Source: JAFIEN01 sp051859505 | GTDB lineage: Bacteria > Pseudomonadota > Alphaproteobacteria > Rhodobacterales > Rhodobacteraceae | DNA length: 23,648 nt | Assembly: GCA_051859505.1 (NCBI GenBank) | Contig: JBHYFN010000057.1 | Span: 1-23,648 of the forward strand | Direction: 5' to 3' | In this document: positions 16,960-23,648 of the stretch, piece after piece | Position numbering within the stretch: the first letter of the stretch is position 1 | Layout of the letters: every line of letters begins with the position of its first letter | Position numbers and translations under genes: made by a program | The notes under the pieces: model-generated | The model's database searches: none | What the model saw: only the letters and a program-made list of their open reading frames with translations | Told to the model about the DNA's origin: nothing

Positions 16960-16987
16960 GTTATGCACGCCACGGGGCGGGCGTCAA
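16960..16987 (-). promoter_or_regulatory. Probable sigma-70 promoter of the ilvB leader
   Basis: On the minus strand TTGACG (16987-16982) matches five of six -35 bases and CATAAC (16965-16960) matches four of six -10 bases, with 16-base spacing. Transcription would begin near 16953, about 50 bases before the leader-peptide start. Confidence 0.55.
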
Positions 16988-17092
16988 CCGCCAGGAGCGG
17001 ATAAAATGTCGCAAAGCGCGCCGGTGGCGCAACTTTCTTTCAGGGGGCGCCCGGCCGCGCGGCCTGCCGCGGGGCATCCTATGCCCGGATCG

Positions 17093-18022
17093 TCAGCCGA
17101 TCCCGCCCCGTTCCGGCCCGCGGGCGGCGGCTTTCGCGCCGGTCTTGACCGCACCTTTCATCGGGTTCTGCAACGTGCCCGTCAGCGATCCGGCCACGGG
17201 CCTGCGGTCGGGCAGGGTGATCCGGGCCACCTGCTCGGCGATCGGATCGACGGAAAGCGGGTGGATCTCGGCGCTGTAATCGGACGGGTCGCCCAGCGGC
17301 TGCCACTGGCCCGAGCGATAGACCTCGAGCGCCGAGAACCCGGCCTTGTAGCCCATCTTCGGACTGCCGGGCACCCAATAGCCCAGATAGACATACGGCA
17401 GCCCAAGATCGCGCGCGATCCGAACGTGATCGAGGATCACATAGGTGCCAAGCGAGTCGCCGGCCTTGTCGGGATCGAAGAAGGAATAGACCATGCTCAG
17501 ACCGTCATCGAGGATGTCGGTCAGGCAGACCGCGGCAAGGCCGAGGCCTTCGTCCTCCATCCGGGCGGGATCGGCATATTCGATCAGGCGCGAGCGGATC
17601 GGCGTCTCTTCGATCATCGCGGCGAATTCGAACAGGTCCATGTCGGCCATGCCGCCATCGGCGTGGCGGCTGTCGAGATAGGCGCGGAACAGGGCATATT
17701 GCTCTTCGGTCGCCCAGGGCGAGGTGGCGCGGCAGGTCAGATAGGCATTGCGCCGCAGGGTGCGCCGCTGGCTGCGGCTGGGGCGGAAGTCCGCAACCCG
17801 GATCCGGGCCGACAGACAGGCCGAGCAATCGGCGCAGGAGGGGCGGTACAGCACGTTCTGCGAGCGGCGGAACCCCTGTTTCGACAGGGCATCGTTCAGC
17901 CGCTCGGCCTGATCGCCCTGCAGGGCGGTGAACAGCTTTCGCTCCATCCGGCCCTCGAGATAGGGGCAGGGCTGTGGAGCCGTCACATAGAATTGCGGCG
18001 CGACTGGCAGGGAATGGCGCAT
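17093..18022 (-). CDS. bpt: Aspartate/glutamate leucyl-transferase (Bpt), N-end rule
   Basis: A 309-residue aminoacyl-tRNA:protein transferase of the ATE/Bpt family. It adds leucine from Leu-tRNA to proteins with N-terminal Asp or Glu and so marks them for ClpS/ClpAP degradation. The N-terminal domain has PQPCPYLEGRMERKLF and the Cys-rich RPSCADCSACLSARI. The central region has YSFFDPDKAGDSLGTYVILDHV and YVYLGYWVPGSPKMGYKAGF, all strongly conserved in the family. The length and MRHSLPVAPQFYVTAPQPCPYL start match the alphaproteobacterial group. A weak promoter candidate, TTGGCG with TAGTCT (18091-18062, 18-base spacing), lies 40 bases upstream. It is divergent from the exported protein gene at 18274. 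Confidence 0.96.
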   Translation of the reverse strand: MRHSLPVAPQFYVTAPQPCPYLEGRMERKLFTALQGDQAERLNDALSKQGFRRSQNVLYRPSCADCSACLSARIRVADFRPSRSQRRTLRRNAYLTCRATSPWATEEQYALFRAYLDSRHADGGMADMDLFEFAAMIEETPIRSRLIEYADPARMEDEGLGLAAVCLTDILDDGLSMVYSFFDPDKAGDSLGTYVILDHVRIARDLGLPYVYLGYWVPGSPKMGYKAGFSALEVYRSGQWQPLGDPSDYSAEIHPLSVDPIAEQVARITLPDRRPVAGSLTGTLQNPMKGAVKTGAKAAARGPERGGIG

Positions 18023-18123
18023 AGTGGCAGGCAGGATCCGGGGTGAAAGGGTGTCAGACAGAGACTAGCAACAATTTCCCGGTTCCGCCAAGACCCTTGC
18101 ATCGGGCCGCCCGGGGTAAACGC

Positions 18124-18163
18124 CTCTGGCCGCCAGGTTGCGCCGGCCGGCCATCGGCCAGAG
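18124..18163. repeat. Inverted repeat in the bpt/18274 intergenic region
   Basis: CTCTGGCCG (18124-18132) and CGGCCAGAG (18155-18163) are perfect 9-base arms around a GC-rich 22-base centre that contains the smaller palindrome GCCGGCCGGC. It lies in the 251-base divergent gap. The role is unknown: it may be a regulator site or an RNA hairpin in the leader of the gene at 18274. Confidence 0.5.
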
Positions 18164-18273
18164 CGGCACGGCGAATGTGACGGTCCTGTGAAGTTTTCGC
18201 CGTCCTGGCCCGGACCAAAGGACAGCCCTCTCCCGATCCGCTACACTGTGCCCGGTTCGAAACGCGGGGGATC

Positions 18274-18861
18274 ATGACCATGGCATATATGAACAGGATC
18301 CGGGCAGTCCTTTTCGGCGGCGGCCTCGCCGTCCTGCCGGGCTTGGCCGCGGCCGAGGTCATCGGCCAGATCACCGGCAGCATGAACGGCGAACCGGCCG
18401 AATGGGTCGTTCTGCGCGAGATCGGCTTCTTCGCCTCAGCCGTCGACAACAGCGGGACCCCGCACAACCATTCCCTGGTGGAACTTGTCGCCTCTCGCCT
18501 CGTGGACGGCGCGCGCGAGGAGGATCGGTTCATTCGCCTCGCGCTTGGCATCGTGCGCGACCCCGATAGCAATGCCGTCGTGTTCGCCAGCCCGGCCTTT
18601 GTCCGGGTCAACAGCACCGAAGTGATGAATTTCTACGAGGCCTATGTTCCTGAAAGCCCGGGCACGATGGAGGTGCGGAGCTGGGAGATCGAGATGGACG
18701 AGGATGAGATCGCAGCGGTTTCGCTGGATGTGACGGTAGAGATCACGCTCGTTCCGACGGACTGGCCCGACGCCGCCCATCTGGTCGACGGGCCCGATCC
18801 GCTTGTCCTCGAACTCGCCGTGACGGCCGAGGTCGAACGATACGAGGACCCGTGGGAGTGA
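18274..18861 (+). CDS. Exported hypothetical protein
   Basis: A 195-residue protein with a signal peptide (residues 1 to about 27, ending LAAAEV). The start at 18274 follows GGGGGATC; in-frame ATGs at 18280 and 18289 are alternatives. The mature part is acidic (EIEMDEDEIAAV, EVERYEDPWE) and looks mostly beta. It begins GQITGSMNGEPAEWVVL and has no Cys pairs or recognisable catalytic motif. I do not recognise the family. It is the only plus-strand gene in an otherwise minus-strand stretch from 11512 to 22624, so it has its own promoter. A periplasmic location is likely. Confidence 0.8.
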   Translation: MTMAYMNRIRAVLFGGGLAVLPGLAAAEVIGQITGSMNGEPAEWVVLREIGFFASAVDNSGTPHNHSLVELVASRLVDGAREEDRFIRLALGIVRDPDSNAVVFASPAFVRVNSTEVMNFYEAYVPESPGTMEVRSWEIEMDEDEIAAVSLDVTVEITLVPTDWPDAAHLVDGPDPLVLELAVTAEVERYEDPWE

Positions 18862-18924
18862 GCGCAGCATCGCGCGCCGGGTCTTGGGCACGAGGCGCCA
18901 AAGGCGCGGCGGCCAGCGCGCGGG

Positions 18925-19377
18925 CTAGCGGGCGGGCCGGTTGATCATCGCGGTGCCAAGGACAAGGTCGGTCAGGCCCTGGCCGCGGCCCAGAGCCACC
19001 ATCAGGATCATCGAGGCGACCTGCACTGGAAAGACCAGCGTCGACAGGGTATAGCCCATGGCATGCAGGAAGGCGGTCTCGGATTTGAGGCGGCTGCCAT
19101 CGGCCTCGCGCAGCTCGATCGCCATCAGCTGCATCCCCCAGGTCGCCGAGTTTCGCGCCACGGTGATCCAGCGATAAAGCAGGCCGACCACGAACCACAG
19201 GATGGGAGTGAACAGGAGGGCGATGAACAGGGTCAGCGGGATGGTCAGCGCCACGATGAACAGGATCGGCAGAAGGTCCACGAGCCAGGCCATCAGCCGT
19301 TTGAACGTGACCCCCTGATAGAAGGCGGGTTCCAGGGCCGGGTCGGGCAGGCCGTGCAGATGGATGCTGTCTCTCAT
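18925..19377 (-). CDS. RDD family membrane protein
   Basis: A 150-residue inner-membrane protein with three or four helices. The RDD signature is present: TFKRLMAWLVDLLPI (Arg and Asp in the first helix), NSATWGMQLMAIELREADG in the central loop, and a final helix with LTDLVLGTAMI. RDD proteins are of uncertain function; some have been linked to ion transport or envelope stress. The start at 19377 gives a normal N-terminus (MRDSIHLHGLPDPALEPAFYQG). It follows the DUF2852 gene after 122 bases that contain a double hairpin, so the two may or may not share a transcript. Confidence 0.92.
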   Translation of the reverse strand: MRDSIHLHGLPDPALEPAFYQGVTFKRLMAWLVDLLPILFIVALTIPLTLFIALLFTPILWFVVGLLYRWITVARNSATWGMQLMAIELREADGSRLKSETAFLHAMGYTLSTLVFPVQVASMILMVALGRGQGLTDLVLGTAMINRPAR

Positions 19378-19420
19378 CGAATGTCTTTCGTCAATTCTGT
19401 CTTCAATCTCTTGCGGGATG

Positions 19421-19472
19421 GGCCGCGCAGCTGCGCGGCCGGAAGGAAACGGCCCTGCGGGACAGGGCCGTT
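19421..19472 (-). repeat. Tandem double hairpin after the DUF2852 gene
   Basis: The first hairpin (19448-19472) has perfect 10-base arms (AACGGCCCTG) and a 5-base loop, starting 27 bases after the DUF2852 stop codon and followed by UUUCC. The second (19421-19440) is a 20-base perfect palindrome with half-site GGCCGCGCAG. Seven bases separate them. The first may terminate weakly; the pair matches the arrangement found after ilvB and after the ASKHA gene. Confidence 0.75.
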
Positions 19473-19499
19473 CCAGTCTAGCGCAAGGCGGCGGGTCTG

Positions 19500-19982
19500 T
19501 CAGACCCTCTCGTCATCTTCGGCCCGATCTTCCGCCGGTGCGGCGGGGCGCGCGGCCTTGCGGGCGCGGTCGTCCATGAACTGGTCGAACTCGGCCTTGT
19601 CCTTGGCCTCGCGCAGACGGGCGAGGAACTCTTCAAAGGCCTTCTGCTCGTCCTCGAGGCGGCGCAGGGTCTCGGTCTTGTAGGCGTCGAAGGCGGCGTT
19701 GCCCGAAGGGCGCGCAGCCGCCTGGGCGGCGTGAAGGCCGGCATAGCGGGCCTGGCGGCAGCCGCCGGATTTGCTGAACATGCGTTTGCTCCAGATCATG
19801 TAGGCCAGAAGGGCAAGGCCCAGGGGCCAGAAGAAGATGAAACCCAGGACCATGGCGGCGATCCAGGCGCCCTTGCCCTTGTCGTCGAGCCAGGCCTCGG
19901 CGCGCTGGAACCAGCTGCCTGCGGGGGCGGCCTGCGGCTGGGCGCCGCGGGTCAGATCGGGGGTGAATTCGGTGGTGCTCAT
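19500..19982 (-). CDS. DUF2852 domain-containing membrane protein
   Basis: A 160-residue protein with one or two hydrophobic stretches (about residues 39-63, WIAAMVLGFIFFWPLGLALLAY) and a basic, helical C-terminal half (about 95-150: ETLRRLEDEQKAFEEFLARL), likely coiled coil. This is the DUF2852 arrangement found in alphaproteobacteria; the function is unknown. The ATG at 19982 gives MSTTEFTPDL and follows a GAGGAGA ribosome site. Its upstream region holds two operator-like palindromes and an AT-rich hairpin pair, so regulation is probable. Confidence 0.92.
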   Translation of the reverse strand: MSTTEFTPDLTRGAQPQAAPAGSWFQRAEAWLDDKGKGAWIAAMVLGFIFFWPLGLALLAYMIWSKRMFSKSGGCRQARYAGLHAAQAAARPSGNAAFDAYKTETLRRLEDEQKAFEEFLARLREAKDKAEFDQFMDDRARKAARPAAPAEDRAEDDERV

Positions 19983-20006
19983 CGGCGGTCTCCTCGGCCT
20001 CTGGAT

Positions 20007-20031
20007 GTGATGTGAACGGGCTTCACATCAC
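20007..20031. promoter_or_regulatory. Perfect palindromic operator-like site O1 upstream of the DUF2852 gene
   Basis: GTGATGTGAA-CGGGC-TTCACATCAC has perfect 10-base arms around a 5-base centre, 25-49 bases upstream of the DUF2852 start codon. Its core TGTGAA-N5-TTCACA is shared with a second site at 20069. The spacing does not fit CRP (TGTGA-N6-TCACA; here N7). Size and symmetry suit a dimeric repressor; the regulator is unknown. Confidence 0.7.
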
Positions 20032-20068
20032 GTAGATCGGAGGTCCACCGCCCTGCTTCAAGAGCCAA

Positions 20069-20085
20069 TGTGAATATATTTTACA
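20069..20085. promoter_or_regulatory. Second operator-like site O2, AT-rich
   Basis: TGTGAA-TATAT-TTTACA has the same half-sites and the same 5-base centre as O1, with one mismatch. The flanking bases extend the symmetry to AATGT...ACATT. Its centre lies 58 bases from that of O1, about five and a half helical turns. Two copies of one architecture in one promoter region make chance less likely. Confidence 0.55.
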
Positions 20086-20100
20086 TTTTCGCGCAACGCA

Positions 20101-20152
20101 CTGGAAAATTTTGCAAAAATTTTCCAGCCGGCCAAATTTTGCAAATTTGGCC
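20101..20152 (-). repeat. AT-rich tandem double hairpin after the ASKHA gene
   Basis: The first hairpin (20130-20152) has perfect 10-base arms (GGCCAAATTT) and a 3-base loop. The second (20101-20127) has perfect 12-base arms (CTGGAAAATTTT) and a 3-base loop. Two bases separate them, and both contain AAATTTTGCAAA at their centre. In the transcript they begin 4 bases after the stop codon at 20157. No U tract follows the second. Confidence 0.85.
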
Positions 20153-20156
20153 CCGC

Positions 20157-22190
20157 TCAGCGGCTCCGCCGGCGCCGCCCGCCATCGCCGCCGCTGCCCC
20201 CGGTGTTGAAGCTGACCTCGGGCAGGCTCACCGCCGCGGCCAGATGCGGGAAGGGATCGGTCGCATGCGGCACCGCATTGGCATTGACGAAATGCTCCTG
20301 AAAGCGCGGCTCGATCGCGGTCTCGACCTTGGTGATGTTTCGCACCGTGTCTTCGATCTCGGCCCGGGCAGCCACCGAACAGAGCGCGATCCGCGCCCCC
20401 GTTCCTGCGGCATTGCCCGCGCTTGTCACCTTCTCAAGTGCGGCATCCGGGATCATCCCCAGCACCATCGCATGTTTCGGGCTGATATGGGCACCAAAGG
20501 CCCCGGCCAGCGTCACCCGGTCGACCTTCTCGACGCCCATTTCATCCATCAACAGCCGCGCGCCCGCGTAAAGCGCCGATTTCGCCAGCTGGATCGCGCG
20601 GATATCGCCCTGCGTCACCAGGATCTGCCGCCCGTCCGGCCCCTCGTGCAGAAGATAGGCATGGGTCCGCCCCTGGGCCAGCATCCGCGCCGTCCCGGTC
20701 TGCTCGGCCGATCCCATCAGCCCGCGCGCATCCATCAGCCCGGCCATGCGCAATTCGGCCACCGCCTCGATGATGCCCGAGCCGCAGATGCCGGTGATCC
20801 CCGAGGCTGCCGTCGCCTCGGCGAACCCCTCTTCGTCGGACCACAGTTCGCAGCCGATCACGCGGAACCGCGGCTCCTTCGTCACCTGGTCGATCTCGAC
20901 CCGTTCGATGGCGCCGGGTGCGGCGCGCTGGCCCGCGCTGATCTGTGCGCCCTCGAAAGCGGGCCCCGTGGGCGAGGAACAGGCGAGCACCCGGGACCGG
21001 TTGCCCAGAAGGATCTCGGCATTGGTGCCCACGTCCACGATCAGCACCAGATCGTCCGACTGCCCCGGCTGTTCCGACAGCGCCACCGCCGCCGCATCGG
21101 CGCCCACATGGCCCGCGATGCAGGGCAGGACGAAGGCCCGCGCCGTGGGGCTGAGCGCCGCAAGCCCAAGCTCCGAGGCATCGAGCGAGATGGAATTCGA
21201 GGTCGCGAGCGCAAAGGGGGCCTGGCCCAGTTCCACCGGGTCGATCCCCAGAAGCAGGTGATGCATCACCGGGTTGCAGACGAAGACCACCTCGAGGATC
21301 GCGCGCGCCTCGATCCCCGCCTGTTCGGCCAGGTCGCGCGCCAGCCCGTCGATCGCCGCGCGCACGGCGGCGGTCATCTCGGCATCACCCCCGGGGTTCA
21401 TCATCGCGTAGGAAACGCGGCTCATCAGATCCTCGCCAAAGCGGATCTGGGGGTTCATCGCGCCGGCACTTGCCTTGACCGTGCCGTTGCGCAGATCGGT
21501 CAGATGGGCGGCGATGGTGGTCGAGCCAAGGTCGATGGCCAGGCCATAGATCCGCCCCTCGTGAAATCCCGGCCAGATGTCGAGGATGCGGTGGCTTTCG
21601 TCGCGGTGGCCCTTGTGGAGCGCGACCGTCACTTCCCATCCCCCTTTCCGAAGCGTCGGTTGCAGCCGCGACAGCACGCTCAGCGGCGCCGTCACGCCCT
21701 CGATCCCCCATTGCACCCGCAGCGCTTCGGCCAGGCGTTCCAGATCGCCCGAGGGTTCGTGCATGTCGGGTTCGGCCACGGTGACAAAGCGCAGCACGGT
21801 CGCCGGGTCCATGATGATCTCGCGCGTGTCGGCCTCTTTGCGGACGACCTGCCGGTGGACCTGGCTTTCGGGCGGCACGTCGATCACCACATCGCCCTGC
21901 ACGCAGGCCTGACAGCCCAGCCGCCGCCCCTTGGGCAGGCCGCGGATGCGGTCATAGCGCTCTTCCACGCTGTTCCAGTCGGTCAGCGCATCCTCGGCCA
22001 CGGTGACGCCATGCTTGGGAAACTCGCCATAGGAGGGCGTGATCTGGCATTTCGAGCAGATCCCCCGCCCGCCGCAGACCGAATCGAGATCCACCCCAAG
22101 CTGCCGTGCGGCGGTCAGGACGGGGGTGCCCACCGGGAAATGCCCCCGCTTGCCCGAGGGGGTGAAGATCACGAGGGGAAGGTCGGTCAT
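20157..22190 (-). CDS. ASKHA-domain ferredoxin protein, RACo/RamA-like corrinoid activator
   Basis: A 677-residue protein. Residues 1 to about 105 form a 2Fe-2S ferredoxin domain with C39, C45 and C48 (CGGRGICSKC) and C93 or C96 (GCQACV). A linker (about 110-210) leads to a DUF4445/ASKHA ATPase with phosphate loops GLAIDLGSTT (about 216-225) and IVDVGTNAEIL (about 384-394) and a later TLAGAFG. Such proteins use ATP to drive one-electron reduction of inactive Co(II) corrinoids, reactivating methyltransferases that work on methylamines, glycine betaine or methoxy compounds. ATG 22190 overlaps the cupin stop codon by four bases. The C-terminus is a Gly/Arg tail. No corrinoid protein or methyltransferase lies in the window, so the partner is unknown. 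Confidence 0.93.
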   Translation of the reverse strand: MTDLPLVIFTPSGKRGHFPVGTPVLTAARQLGVDLDSVCGGRGICSKCQITPSYGEFPKHGVTVAEDALTDWNSVEERYDRIRGLPKGRRLGCQACVQGDVVIDVPPESQVHRQVVRKEADTREIIMDPATVLRFVTVAEPDMHEPSGDLERLAEALRVQWGIEGVTAPLSVLSRLQPTLRKGGWEVTVALHKGHRDESHRILDIWPGFHEGRIYGLAIDLGSTTIAAHLTDLRNGTVKASAGAMNPQIRFGEDLMSRVSYAMMNPGGDAEMTAAVRAAIDGLARDLAEQAGIEARAILEVVFVCNPVMHHLLLGIDPVELGQAPFALATSNSISLDASELGLAALSPTARAFVLPCIAGHVGADAAAVALSEQPGQSDDLVLIVDVGTNAEILLGNRSRVLACSSPTGPAFEGAQISAGQRAAPGAIERVEIDQVTKEPRFRVIGCELWSDEEGFAEATAASGITGICGSGIIEAVAELRMAGLMDARGLMGSAEQTGTARMLAQGRTHAYLLHEGPDGRQILVTQGDIRAIQLAKSALYAGARLLMDEMGVEKVDRVTLAGAFGAHISPKHAMVLGMIPDAALEKVTSAGNAAGTGARIALCSVAARAEIEDTVRNITKVETAIEPRFQEHFVNANAVPHATDPFPHLAAAVSLPEVSFNTGGSGGDGGRRRRSR

Positions 22191-22624
22191 GCGCTGGTCC
22201 GTTCGGAAGGGGGGGTGCCGGGCGCCGGCAGGAAACTGTAGGCCACCTGGGCGAAACTGTCGGTGGCAAAGCAATAGAAGTAGCGAAACCGCTCGGTCAC
22301 GGGCGGGATGCCGTGCACCGCGCCGCCGGGAATGAAGAGCAGCGTTTCGCGTTGCATCGGCCGGGGCAGGCCGTCCACCATGACCACGGCCGTGCCTTCG
22401 AGGCCAAGGTAAAGCTCGGGCTGCGGATGGCAATGCAGGGTGAAATCCTCGCCCGGTTCCAGCGTGGCGATCCCGCAGGTCAGGCCGCTGCTTGGTGTCA
22501 GACCGGCCGAAAGCAGCGTCTGCCAGCCGATCGAGCCGCAGGCGGGATCGCTCCAGCGTTCGACGGCTATGCTGACCGGATCGATCAGGACCGTCCGGTT
22601 CTCGCCCACGCCTTCAGGGTCCAT
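22187..22624 (-). CDS. Single-domain cupin protein
   Basis: A 145-residue protein with one cupin barrel. Motif 1 is TLHCHPQPELYLGLEG (H64, H66, E70), and motif 2 is FIPGGAVHGIPPV with H104, giving the usual three-His, one-Glu metal site. Small metal cupins include dioxygenases, isomerases, lyases and sensors. The start at 22624 follows GAGGCAGG. Its TGA overlaps the ASKHA ATG (ATGA), so the two are translationally coupled and probably act together, perhaps in demethylation of a methylated amine or sulfonium compound; that link is inferred only from the neighbour. It is divergent from guaB by 177 bases. Confidence 0.9.
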   Translation of the reverse strand: MDPEGVGENRTVLIDPVSIAVERWSDPACGSIGWQTLLSAGLTPSSGLTCGIATLEPGEDFTLHCHPQPELYLGLEGTAVVMVDGLPRPMQRETLLFIPGGAVHGIPPVTERFRYFYCFATDSFAQVAYSFLPAPGTPPSERTSA

Positions 22625-22801
22625 CGACCTGCCTCATGCCTTGCTGCCTTGGCGGGTTCTAGCGCAAGGGCGGGGCTTCGCAATGCCGGTTCGCGGCATG
22701 CCGGAGGTCACTTTCGCCTTTCGCATCATGCGGTCCCGTGCGATAGCCACGCGCCAAAGCGATGCCGGCCCGAAAGGGTCAATCCCGCCCAGGAGTGTGC
22801 G

Positions 22802-23648
22802 ATGGAAATTCGTGAGGCCCTCACCTTTGACGATGTGTTGCTTGTCCCGGCGGCCTCGAACGTGCTGCCCTCGACCGCGGATACGCGCACCAGAGTTACC
22901 CGCGCCATCGGCATGAACATCCCGCTTCTGTCCAGCGCCATGGATACGGTGACAGAGGCGCGCATGGCGATTGCCATGGCGCAGGCGGGCGGGATCGGCG
23001 TGATCCACCGCAATCTGGGGGTCGAGGAACAGGCCCGCGAGGTGCGCCGCGTCAAGCGCTTTGTCTCGGGCATCGTCTACAGCCCGATCACGCTGCGGCC
23101 CGACCAGACGCTGGCCGATGCCAAGGCGCTGATGGAGCGGTATCGCGTCACCGGATTCCCGGTGGTGGACGATCAGGGCCGGGTACTGGGCATCGTCACC
23201 AACCGCGACATGCGCTTTGCCGAGGATGACGCGACGCCCGTGCGCGTGATGATGACGGCCGAGAACCTGGCCGTGCTGCAGGAACCCGCCGATCTGGACG
23301 AGGCGCGCAGCCTGATGAAGGCGCGCCGGATCGAGAAGCTCCTGGTGACCGACGGCAGCGGCAAACTCACCGGGCTTCTGACGCTGAAGGACAGTGAACA
23401 GGCGGTGCTGAACCCGATTGCCTGCAAGGACGGGCTGGGCCGGCTGCGCGTTGCCGCCGCCTCGACCGTGGGGGATGCGGGGTTCGAGCGGAGTGCCGCG
23501 CTGGTCGAGGCCGGGGTGGATATCGTCGTGATCGACACGGCGCATGGCCATTCCGAAGGCGTGGGCCATGCGGTCGAGCGGCTCAAGCGGCTGTCGAACG
23601 AGGTGCAGGTGATCGCGGGCAATGTGGCCACCGCCGAAGGCACCCGCG
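22802..23648 (+). CDS. guaB: IMP dehydrogenase, N-terminal part (runs off right edge)
   Basis: The first 282 codons of IMP dehydrogenase, which oxidises IMP to XMP with NAD in guanine nucleotide synthesis. The start MEIREALTFDDVLLVPA is diagnostic, and ATG 22802 follows AGGAG (22791-22795). After IPLLSSAMDTVTEARMAIAMA comes the Bateman module: CBS1 (about residues 95-145, TGFPVVDDQGRVLGIVTNRD) and CBS2 (about 155-205, KLLVTDGSGKLTGLLTLKD). The barrel then resumes with VDIVVIDTAHGHSEGV. The catalytic Cys loop and flap lie outside the window. Nothing odd in the visible part. Confidence 0.98.
   Translation, partial: MEIREALTFDDVLLVPAASNVLPSTADTRTRVTRAIGMNIPLLSSAMDTVTEARMAIAMAQAGGIGVIHRNLGVEEQAREVRRVKRFVSGIVYSPITLRPDQTLADAKALMERYRVTGFPVVDDQGRVLGIVTNRDMRFAEDDATPVRVMMTAENLAVLQEPADLDEARSLMKARRIEKLLVTDGSGKLTGLLTLKDSEQAVLNPIACKDGLGRLRVAAASTVGDAGFERSAALVEAGVDIVVIDTAHGHSEGVGHAVERLKRLSNEVQVIAGNVATAEGTR

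Noticed and set aside
20007..20031. CRP or FNR site at the O1 palindrome.
   Set aside because: TGTGA and TCACA are separated by seven bases rather than the six of CRP, and the half-sites do not fit TTGAT-N4-ATCAA.

Overview
The window looks like chromosomal DNA of an alphaproteobacterium of the Rhodobacteraceae (Rhodobacter/Paracoccus/Rhodovulum type). The evidence is very high GC with strong third-position G/C bias, the family-typical forms of Bpt, SelO, IlvB, DUF2852 and DUF3179 proteins, and an AztC-type zinc-binding protein whose metal ligands fit the Paracoccus protein. Most genes are housekeeping or conserved accessory genes. I see no CRISPR array, prophage, transposase or toxin-antitoxin pair, and no gene-free stretch longer than 300 bases.

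Layout. 1-392 (-): N-terminal part of a leucine-rich-repeat protein that runs off the left edge. 539-615 (+): tRNA-Asp. 742-2188 (+): a Zur-like operator, a zinc-binding protein with an extreme His/Asp loop, and a terminator-like hairpin. 2300-3559 (+): a small exported protein and an amidohydrolase. 5856-3581 (-): an EEP-family phosphodiesterase followed by cardiolipin synthase. 5993-7183 (+): an exported hypothetical protein and an RfaH-like NusG paralogue. 9309-7221 (-): gmd and fcl, which together make GDP-L-fucose. 9572-11533 (+): a DUF3179 protein and an EamA transporter. 12897-11512 (-): SelO, converging on the EamA gene with a 22-base overlap. 16987-12936 (-): the branched-chain amino acid block, namely promoter, leader peptide, attenuator, ilvB, a small basic protein, ilvH and a nucleoside hydrolase. 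18022-17093 (-): Bpt. 18274-18861 (+): an exported hypothetical protein. 19982-18925 (-): a DUF2852 protein and an RDD protein. 22624-20157 (-): a cupin gene translationally coupled to a RACo-like ASKHA ferredoxin protein. 22802-23648 (+): the 5' part of guaB.

How the parts work together. IlvB and IlvH form acetohydroxyacid synthase. Upstream of them is a readable attenuation module: a 15-residue leader peptide with a Leu-Val-Ile-Val run written partly in rare codons, a 9-bp alternative pairing, and a GC hairpin followed by a U tract. Gmd and Fcl convert GDP-mannose to GDP-L-fucose for surface polysaccharide, and the adjacent RfaH-like gene suggests specialised control of a polysaccharide operon. 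The zinc-binding protein sits behind a palindrome that overlaps its probable -10 box, which suggests expression under zinc starvation.

The least explained signals are non-coding. One is a recurring arrangement of two tandem perfect hairpins, without a U tract, just after stop codons (14962-15006, 19421-19472, 20101-20152). The other is a pair of operator-like TGTGAA-N5-TTYACA palindromes upstream of the DUF2852 gene.
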